DNA from: Sipunculus nudus
Taxonomy: Eukaryota > Annelida > Sipuncula > Golfingiida > Sipunculidae
Length of the DNA stretch: 64,000 nucleotides
Assembly (NCBI GenBank): GCA_026874595.1
Contig: CM049309.1
Span: forward strand, 20,492,033-20,556,032
Reading direction: 5' to 3'
Below the pieces are notes generated by a model. It worked only from the letters and a program-made list of their open reading frames with translations. It was not told the origin of the DNA and made no database searches. How positions within the stretch are numbered: position 1 is the first letter of the stretch; each line of letters begins with the position of its first letter. The position numbers and the translations under genes are program-made. Below are positions 52,493-61,285 of the stretch, piece by piece.

Positions 52493-52849
52493 GATACGTC
52501 GCCTATTGCGTATTTTCACGCTGACACCAAGGACGGTGGTTTGGGTATTCAGATGCTTAAACTAAAGATCCCCATGTTGAGAAAAAGAAGGATGGAAAGG
52601 ATGGTTGAATCGCCGGATCCGAGGATCCAAGCGATTGCTCGGTGTGAAAGCTTCACAGGGGACGCTCAAAAATGGATGACCCGCGAACGATACCAAGGGG
52701 TCTCCATTTCATGAAAATGGGGATGCCAGGAGGGCCCTGGCGAAAGCTCTGTACGCTGCCGTTGATGGAAAGGGGCTAAGTCAGAGTGATGTAACCCTGC
52801 AACCTGTTGGATGGATAACGTCCAGTACAGCTCTTTTAAACGGGCGGGA

Positions 52850-53455
52850 CTTCATCAGCGCGGTGAAGATATGGGGAAATTTTGAGTGGACCGCTTGTGG
52901 CGCGGTAGACCAGTCAGGAAGACGGACTGCGATGCTTGCGGCAGGCCTGAAACCCTAGGTCACATCCTACAGGTGTGTCCAGGAACCCATCATATGCGAG
53001 TCAAGCCGCACGACTCAATGGTGGATTTCGTGGAGAATGCGGCACGAAAACGGGGGTGAAATGTGGCAAAGGAACCTCCTATCCCTACTCCGGCAGGGAT
53101 CAGGAGACCTGATCTCGTCATGGACCATCCTGTGTTGGGTTGTTGTGTTCTTGATGTAACTGTAGTAGCTGACAATGCCAACCTGGCGGAAGCCCACCGC
53201 CAGAAGGTTAGTTACTATGACAACGTCCACATTCGACAGTGGATTGCTGACAACAAGAAAGTACCTGCGGGTGAAATCTCTTTCTCAGCCATTGCTGCAA
53301 ATTGGTGGGGTCTATTTGCTGCAGAGTCAGTAGCGGCTCTTGGGGCTCTCGGCTTCCCTAGAGGTTTTGTTGAGCTCCTCTGCGTCAGGTGTCTAAGTTG
53401 GGGCGCATGGGCGCTGTCGGCCTTCCAGGGGGCACTTACCGCACAGGTCGCATGA
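52850..53455 (+). pseudogene. R2-clade CCHC motif and restriction-like endonuclease
   Basis: About 52,886-53,015 encodes DCDACGRPETLGHILQVCPG with a following HH, the CCHC finger. After a TGA, 53,063-53,455 gives IRRPDLVMDHPVLGCC, LDVTVVADNANLAEAH and KVSYYDN, the R/K-PDL ... D ... K pattern of the R2 restriction-like endonuclease that nicks the target DNA. Confidence 0.75.
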
Positions 53456-53624
53456 ACCCTACGGGGTCACAGCCGTAGGAGGATAGGGAGTCCGTCTCCC
53501 CTGCCCGCTCGTGGTGGAGCACCGGCACGGGGACGGGGATACGCCTTCTCATTCCAAATAAGTGCGCATCATGCCTCGGGGTTCCGAGGATGAAGGTACA
53601 TACAACCTTCTGAGGTCCCCAGGG

Positions 53625-53645
53625 GCTACCCCCCCCCCCCCCCCT
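53625..53645. repeat. Poly-C run
   Basis: About 16 C residues at 53,629-53,644, between the two tandem R2-clade copies. Confidence 0.9.
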
Positions 53646-53739
53646 TCACTCTGGTTTACCTCTCAGTGTGTCGTGGACGACCTGGTTTGGGGGAGAAGTA
53701 GGCCTCAACATATGGATCATGAATCAGGTGCACTTGGGT

Positions 53740-55110
53740 CTAGATTCAGTTCTATCACTCCGAATGTGGGCTAGGCTATGTAGCGAGTGGAGAACAGTAT
53801 GCGGGCTGAAGCTAAAGAGCCGAATAGGGTCCGCAGGGCTGACTACCCTGGGACCTAAAATGAATCTTGTTACTACAAATCGAAAGGAACAAACACAGCA
53901 CCCTACCGCTGTAGGGGGCTTAGATTCTTCAGGGGAGCTAGGCGACCTTTGGGGCGGTGGTGGCCTTGGTGGGATGTCTGATGTTACCAGTTGCGCTAGA
54001 TGTGAGTTCAGTTTCTGTTCAGCCAGAGGTGTTAGCCAGCACATGAGGAAAGTTCAGCGGAAGAGTATCACTCTTCCCTAGCCATAAGGGCGAGTGGCAT
54101 TAAAGTGAAGCGCTGGGCTGACTAAGAACTCTGGTACCTTCCAAAGATGGCGTTTGAACTTACCTCCATGTCAGAGGTGGATCTCCACAGTGCTGAGATC
54201 GCCAGAAGGTTACACGACCTTTACCCATCGAGGACAGTACAGGCCATCAAGGGACAACGGAAGTCTCTGGCCTATATGGCTATAGTAGCTCAGTTGAAGG
54301 AGTCCTGTCCAGGGACTCAGGGCAATACACTGTCACCAGATAACAGCTCTAGTCTGGAATCGGCCCTTCTGCTTGAACTGGTCAATCAGGATGGGGTCCT
54401 AAACCAGACCACTGGTGATGAAGCTCACGATCACATGGCTGCTCTTGACGCTCTGATACATTGATGTAGGCCTGCAGGGTCTGGACCCGGAGTTGGGAGT
54501 GCAAGTAGGCGACACGGTGTTGGGCCACTTGGAATTTGCTGATGACCTCATTCTTCTCTCAACCACTGATGTCGGTATGCGGAAACAATTTGCAGGCGTG
54601 GAGGCTGCATTGGGGAAATGTGGCCTCAGGCTCAATGCAGCGAAATGTAGTACGCTCAGGATAGGGATGGAGAATGCAGCACAAAAAACAGGGGTGGAGC
54701 ATGGCAAAAAACCTCCTGTCCTACTCCAGCAGGGATTAGGAAAACTGATCTCATCATGGACCATCCTTTGTTGGGCTGTTATGTTCTTGACGTGACTGTA
54801 GTGGCTGACAACACAAACCTTGCAGAAGCCCAACACCAGAAGGTTAGTTACTACGAATACGTCCACATTCGATGGTGGATTGCTGAACACAGGCAAGTAC
54901 CCGCGGGTGAAATATCTTTCTCGGCCATAGCTGCAAATTGGCCGGGGCTATTCGCTGCAGAGTGAGTAGCAGCTCTTGGGGCTCTTGGATTGTTGAGGCA
55001 TTGTTGAGCTCTTCTGTGTTAGGTGTCTAAGTTGGGGCACACGGGCGTTGTCTGCCTTCCACAGGGGCACTTACCGCAAAGGTATGTACCCTACGGGGTC
55101 ACAGCCGCAG
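53740..55110 (+). pseudogene. R2-clade LINE, internally deleted second copy
   Basis: Shares the 5' region and zinc finger (SCARCEFSFCSARGVSQHMRK, about 53,988-54,050), then the Myb part (54,147-54,464). It jumps at about 54,466 directly to the RT motif C segment (FADDLILLSTTDVG) and on to the endonuclease (LLGCYVLDVTVVADNTNLAEA). It ends with GGGGTCACAGCCGCAG at about 55,095. It lies head-to-tail after the first copy. Confidence 0.8.
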
Positions 55111-56133
55111 GGGGATTGGGAGTTGGGCTTCCCTGCCCTTTGGTGGTTCAGCGCTAGACCAGGGAAGGGGATGGGCTTTCTCATCCCAAACAGGCGTGAA
55201 TCAAGCCTCTGGGTTACAAGGATGGTCCATAAAACCCAAGGGGCTACCGCTGGCCAAATTAGTGACTCGCATGAATGGATTAACCAGATTCCCACTGTCC
55301 CTATCTACTATATTCACAATTTTTTTAAAGATTTAGGTGTGGTGACATTAGCCTTATGACCCCAAAATCAATAGGGTTTTTGTTGGAGTGATGGGCTATA
55401 TATATGTTTTGTTTGAAATTCATTTGTCAATCCAAACTGGAGTTATCATCTCAAAACCTATTTGTGGAAAGACAGACAGACAGACACAAGCCAGACAGGG
55501 TGTGTCTATGGCAACCACATATTAAAGCGGGGCCCTAAAAAAGGGGAGGATTTTAGGAGAGGAGAGATAATTATTAATAGGCCAACATTGTTTACAAGAG
55601 GTTGGAAGTTCAGGGAACTAGGGTTTGAAGAAAGACAGTTGATGGGTTGACAATGACAGCAGGGTCACATTTAGAAGCAAATTTTCAATTTTCCTTGTCT
55701 GCATCCTAATTTTCCTAAAACATTATTAGATATAAAATCAGGAGAAGAATTTGGGAAACAAGCAGGATGCAATGCAAACTGGAAGTGTGAATCAGCCAAC
55801 AGGACTGTCTGATTAAAACAAAGCTTTTCAAATGGCCCTTTAGTGATGTTGAAATGATGTGATTTTAACCCAATGCTCTGAATGTCAGAGTGAAGGTATT
55901 CAATCAAGCACATGTAAATGGTGGGAGAAACTATGACTCTCTCTATGACACTTGGGGGAGTGTGTGATGAGCTACTTGTTGGTGCCCCTGTGTAGTAGGC
56001 CAAGTTTATCCAGCTTGTGAGAATGTAGCACGCAGCAACATATGGGTTGCATTTGGATGTTTCGGAATAATATCGGGCCGAAACTAACTTCAATCACACA
56101 ACAACACGGAAAAAGGTTCACAGTTTCACAATT
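55111..56133. other. No gene recognised
   Basis: A (GACA)n microsatellite lies at 55,470-55,487. A minus-strand 140-codon frame at 55,671-56,093 has no recognised motif. Part of it (ACTGGAAGTG(T/C)GAATCAGCCAA) recurs at 57,246, so it is repetitive. Confidence 0.4.
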
Positions 56134-56763
56134 TTAGTCTGTGGTGGGACCAGTGAAGTGCACCCAACAGAGAGCTTCGAGCGGGTACCTGGAATGACCA
56201 CCACCACCCAGTGACATCAACTCAGGACCCAGACCGTCCTCTACCAGGAGATCCCCCACAAGGCCAACTACTACCAGGTCACCTACCAGGTCACCAACCA
56301 GTGGGAGATCATCTACTAGGACGGCCACTACCAGGAGTCTACTACCAACCTAAGTGAACTGTTCCAGTGTGTGCTCTGTCAACAGCCCTTCAAGTCTAAG
56401 GCTAGCATCTCTCTGCAAGCCAGGCAGCCCAACTCAGAATACTATCATGCCTGTGCAGCCAGGGAGCATGTGGGGACCCAGGCTCCTCTGGGATCATGGC
56501 CATCTATGAAGATGAGATGACCATGCAGAACATTGCCAACTGCTCCCAAGTGCGTGCAAGAACACGAGAGGAAGCTGGGGATCATCACAAAGGTGCCACT
56601 CAAGCCACAGTAGAGGATGTACATCCAGAAGCAACACCTACTACCGGCCATCATCCATGAGCTCACACTTGGACACACCAGGCGATCTACCCTCAAGTAC
56701 CTAGATGGCATCACAAGGACAGCCGTGAGGGGGTGGCCACCTGGACTGACGCCAGACAAAGGT
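56134..56763 (+). pseudogene. Remnant of a second R2-like LINE family
   Basis: The plus frame has FQCVLCQQPFKSKASISLQA (a C-x2-C finger with degraded histidines) and then, further on, MYIQKQHLLPAIIHELTLG and KYLDGITRTAVRGW. This parallels the IYMLHTHLIPGLYHQLVLG and DTMVRGAIRTW segments of the R2-clade copy. Hence a different family, collapsed by an internal deletion with several stops. Confidence 0.5.
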
Positions 56764-57359
56764 TAATCGCTATAGCTCAGATGACTTACTGTCAGCTAAG
56801 CTTATAATACACAAATCCCATGAAAATCTGGTTGAAATACTCTCTTAAATATACCATCGATTATTCCTTGATCATGTTTGTTAACAACTTACCAACTAGA
56901 AACCACGTTAATGTAGGTCCTTCTAAAAGTGGGAGAATCCGCAAAGAATTCAAGAAGAATATTTGGAGAAGTTTATGTTCAACTAACATTGTATGAACAG
57001 CCATGAAAATTCTCTGGCTCTCTGAGAATTCTCTGACAGATGCCCTTTATTTTTATAAAACAAAACTAACTCTGCTCTGATTGGTCAGTAGTTGAGCATG
57101 GAACCTAGCTAAGCTCTCACTGGACAGAAGGTATATTTCACTGATCATCTGTAAGTGGTGACATGGTTTACGTATCAATATATGACAATATTACAGTGAC
57201 TGATTTCACACACCGTAATAAATATTCATGACCCATGCAATGCAAACTGGAAGTGCGAATCAGCCAACAGGACTGTCTTATTAAATCGAAGCTTTTCAAA
57301 CGGCTGTTGAGTGTTGTTGAATCCATGTGATTTCAAACCATTGCTCTGACTGTTAGAGT
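56764..57359. other. Hairpin end and AT-rich repeat
   Basis: Begins with TATAGCTCAGATGACTTACT and a near-inverted copy GTCAGCTAAGCTTATA, the hairpin of other repeats. Contains a stretch similar to 55,767-55,880 (about 57,237-57,360). No gene. Confidence 0.6.
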
Positions 57360-57720
57360 GAAGGTATGTGGACTTGGCTATGTAGTGAGCGGAGAACAGT
57401 ATGGGGGTCGAAGCTAAAGAACCAGATAGGGTCCACAGGGCCGACTACCCTGGGACCCAAAACGAATCTAGTCACAACAAACAGAAATGATATTTCAATG
57501 CTCCCTACCCCTGTAAAGGGCTTAGATTCTTCAGGGGAGTCGGGCGACCTTTGGGGCGGTGGTGGCCTTGGTGGGATGTCTGATGGTACCCGTTGCGCTA
57601 GATGTGAGTTCAGTTTCGGTTCAGCCAGAGGTGTTAGCCAGCACATGAGAAAGGTCCATGCGGAAGAGTATCACTCTTCCCTAGCCACAACGGGGAGTGG
57701 CTATAACTTAAAGACCCAAC
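57360..57720 (+). pseudogene. R2-clade LINE 5' fragment
   Basis: Reads ERRTVWGSKLKNQIG, DSSGESGDLWGGGG and RCARCEFSFGSARGVSQHMR with the H-x4-H. It breaks off after CACTCTTCCCTAGCC at about 57,700. It preserves only the leader and zinc finger. Confidence 0.8.
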
Positions 57721-58225
57721 ACCCGATCCGGCGGATTGGGTCGCATGCGCAGTGCGCGTCTACCTTATATGGTAATAGAGGCGGAGCGACATGGTGTTTG
57801 GCAACATTATCAAGCACGTGTACTTGCGTGAGCTCGGCAGATAACTGCAGTGCAGGATTATATAAACAGCAACTGACAAGAAATGTATCCTCGTTAAACG
57901 TAATAAACCATCAATTTTGATTTTCTAAACGCTGCTCGAAGTGTAAGATCTTCGATTTCCCTTTAAATTATGGGATTACGTCAGCCTTCCGGTTTGACAT
58001 GACCTCAAATCGCGAGCACATGTTGACACTGGGTTACTCGCGGCCGCATGGCCAGTCGAGTGATGTAAGCACTAGTTCTTTAATACGTGTACTTGTTTGT
58101 AGGAAATTATAAATGATGTACCAAGTGAACAAGGTAGGCGCATGTTAGTGGTCATTACAGAAATTCACTTAAATATGAGTCACATACTGTAATTACAGTC
58201 CACGCGTGACAGTGGAAAAACGAAC
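57721..58225. other. CpG-rich stretch, possible promoter region
   Basis: GC- and CpG-rich relative to its surroundings (GCGCAGTGCGCG, TCGCGGCCGC), with TATATAAACAG at about 57,858. It ends just before an ATGGCCGCC. This would suit a host promoter, but no gene is proven. Confidence 0.35.
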
Positions 58226-58528
58226 ATGGCCGCCGGCAGTGAAAATATGGACATGACCGGCAGCAGCATCGACCTACTTGCGTACTGTATGGTTACCGCG
58301 CTTTATATGTAGTTTGAAGACGCTGGCACATTGAAAGTTTTGCATGAAATGTATATCAGCATGACGGTAGAAACGTTAGTTATTATAAGACAGTTGTTTT
58401 TTACTGCACTTGCGGGGTTTGCTGAAAAAAGACTTCGTTTGGAAGCAAGCCATGTGCATGATGACAGATGTGGTATCAAAGATTCCGAGAGTTTTGTCAT
58501 CCAAAAAATTTTGAGAGCAAATATTTAA
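58226..58528 (+). other. Candidate small exon or ORF with a stop
   Basis: AACATGGCCGCC at 58,223 is an ideal start context. The frame runs 28 codons (MAAGSENMDMTGSSIDLLAY...) to a TAG at about 58,310, then stays open in the same frame to 58,528 (LEASHVHDDRCGIKDSESF near the end). It may be a first coding exon of a host gene with a nonsense change, or chance. No motif recognised. Confidence 0.25.
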
Positions 58529-61020
58529 TAAGACCGATGAAGTTCAATTTACACATTATTGTCTCCATAGAGATTTTAAATAGCCTGATTTGGATTTTTT
58601 AGATTACCGACCACATGTAAGCCAACTTGTTCATTCACGAAATATCCCTATTTTTTACCAAATATAGAAACTGGATATGTGTCGTTGCAACTTTGCATGA
58701 GCTTAAATGAATAAAAAATTCACAGAATATGAGTATTTTTATTTTCAGCAATTTTGTTGACATTGTGTCATTGCGGTTTTGGTATGTAACAATGTAACAC
58801 CACAGAGGTTCAACGCGTGCATGCACATACAGATGAAAGTTGGTTATGACAAGCAGTAGGCATATTATATGATCAAATTTACAATTACTTTCCATGAGGC
58901 AATGTAATATTAGAGGAGGCTTTTTCAAGGTTCAAAACTGAAATTGGATTGTTTCGAGTCCGGGTGAGGAAACCTCTGCCCCCCCCCCCCCAAAAAAAAA
59001 AGAAAAGGAAGTTTGGAATTCGGGATATATATATGTAAATGTATATTAACATACATGTATACCTACGTGAATGTTTCAATCAGAGTGTGCTAAGAAATAT
59101 GAGGAAAATTGTTTATAGTGCCATATGTGTCCACCAAATAAGACCGATGCAAACAGAATCCTGCATCTGCGACTTTAAAAATTAAATCAAATCTCTCCTT
59201 GTCACAAGACCTCTCTTTTATCAAGATTTATTACACTGAAGCTATACAAGACAGACAAAAAAAAAGAAAAAGAGGTGATAACATAACCTCTTTGAAAATG
59301 TATATGGGCTTTTTGTAAGTGCTATAATCCAATGAGGGCCGGAAACCTACACGGACAAATCAGGTATATTTTTTAGCTGTCATTGTGGACATCTGGTGAA
59401 GCCCATCTTCAAACTAGGAATTTTGCATAAACAAAATTATACATCTTTTAGCAATGCAAAAAAATAAAAATATTTATTAAAGTGGATAATTAGGAAAAAC
59501 CTTCATTTTATTATTTAAATAAAAAAATATTTTTAAAATATTTGTCATAATTTATAATATTACCACAATATTCGGCACACACACACATACTTACCGATAC
59601 ATGTATACATGACCCATTCTTTATTCAGCATACCTGAATCACATATATAAGACCACATGCATTTTGAAAAATAACCTTTTTCTTTGAGTTAATATTTATA
59701 CAACTTGGTTATTTTTTTGTGATGATGTAAATCATTTTGGGTTTGTATTAGGCCTATCTTAAACTATGAATCTGATTAATACAGATCCTTATGAGATTGG
59801 TCAAACATGAAATGTTTAAATTCTGAGGCTGCAAATTCATTTATTAATCATCAGATGTACAGTCTCAACGGTGTGAAATTGTTGAATTTACCCTTGTGAA
59901 ATCAACTGATAGGTGACCCAATCCTGACAACTGGGAAAAATAAACCAATAGCATTCTTCACATGATTGGTATAAGGCGAGGGACTAGAAAATTAATTCAC
60001 TGAACAGGTCTAGTGTCCATTTTTTAATGACCATGCGGACGCCATACACTACATAACACAGAGAAAAGTTGAGATAACTATTTAGAATAAGTTATTTAAG
60101 TTATATATATGTGTGTGTGGCGATGATTTTTTTTTTGTTACACATAACATAAACATATATTGTGAAATTATTTAAAATATGAATAATGTCTAATTGTTAA
60201 GTCGACAGCGTCATTCAAATTTGTGTGCTTTCTGCAATTAATTATGGTCATCCTGAATTAATAATATATTTCATGATTGTTTTTGATGAAATACTAAATA
60301 AAAATATTTCCATGATACCATCTTTAGATGTTCATGATATCAGCAGTCGTCCTTCAGTTGAATTTATAAATAAACATATATATGCCCAAATGAGGTGTTT
60401 CAAGAGTAGAAAAATTTCAGTTTAGTGGAAGAAGAGGTTGAATGTAACGACACTGATTCCACTATGTTTTGTGGAGGCAAAAGACCAGGCAACACCCACT
60501 AAAACACGTGCAGTCTGTTATTGTTTACATTGGGGTGTCATGTCACATGACCCCCCCAACTGCCATTTCAAACCTATGCAATCTGACAGTCCGCCTCGGC
60601 ACTAGAACTGGGAATATCTAAAAAATTACTTGATTTTATCACTTTAAAAATGAGAACAATAATATTTGATGCATCAATAAGGCATACGTTTTGTCTGAGA
60701 GAGAAACTCGCTCGACTAAACTAAAATTATCCAGTCTTTCCTAGCCGGGGGCGATCGGTGATCGGCACTGACAGCTGGCCGGCTGGTGAGCAACATCGTC
60801 AGATATTGAAGAAAATATATAACGTATGATCATTTTAATGGTCACATTTGATTCCTTGAGTTAAAATGCGTATGTCAGACAAATATTATACTGAATAATT
60901 GCCTAGAATTCAAGGATGATGACTTTTTTCATGGTTTCGGGCGATGCGTCTTGACAGGTATTTAAATTTCAATGACTGACAGCTACGCCATCTTGCGGCC
61001 CCTTTTATACTCCGGGTGGG
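58529..61020. other. No recognisable gene
   Basis: AT-rich, with a C run joined to an A run at 58,980-58,999 and short frames only. Confidence 0.5.
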
Positions 61021-61024
61021 TCTT

Positions 61025-61285
61025 TAAGGAGCTGGGCTGATGAAGAAAGACGATACCTTGCAAAGGTTGAGTTTGATATTACCTCCACGTCAGAGGTGGA
61101 TCTCAGCAGTGCTGAGATCGCCAGAAAGTTACATTACCTATACCCTTTGAGGACAGTAGAGGCCATTAAGGGACAGTGGAAGTCTAAGGCTTACAGGGGT
61201 ATAGCTTAGTTGAAGGAGTCCTGTCCGGGGGCTCAGGGCAATACACCATCACCATATAACAGCTCTCGTCTGGAATCGGTAACAG
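61025..61285 (+). pseudogene. R2-clade LINE, Myb-region fragment
   Basis: SWADEERRYLAKVEFDITS-like sequence and EIARKLHYLYPLRTVEAIKGQ match the Myb part of the other copies. It ends at about 61,280 where satellite-type repeat begins. Confidence 0.7.

Larger units (their letters stand above)
50290..53600 (+). mobile_element. R2-clade LINE, nearly full length, inactive
   Basis: Runs from a 5' region with ATGGGGGCAGAAGCTAAAGAAC (about 50,308, also found at 53,795 and 57,399) to the 3' GGTCACAGCCGTAGGAGGAT at about 53,467. Domain order is N-terminal zinc finger and Myb, RT, CCHC and restriction-like endonuclease, as in R2-superfamily elements. Frameshifts break it into at least five pieces. No 28S rDNA flanks it, unlike classical R2. 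Confidence 0.85.

Noticed and set aside
50290-53600. 28S rDNA insertion implied by R2 similarity
   Set aside because: No rRNA gene sequence flanks any copy; the similarity is at clade level only.
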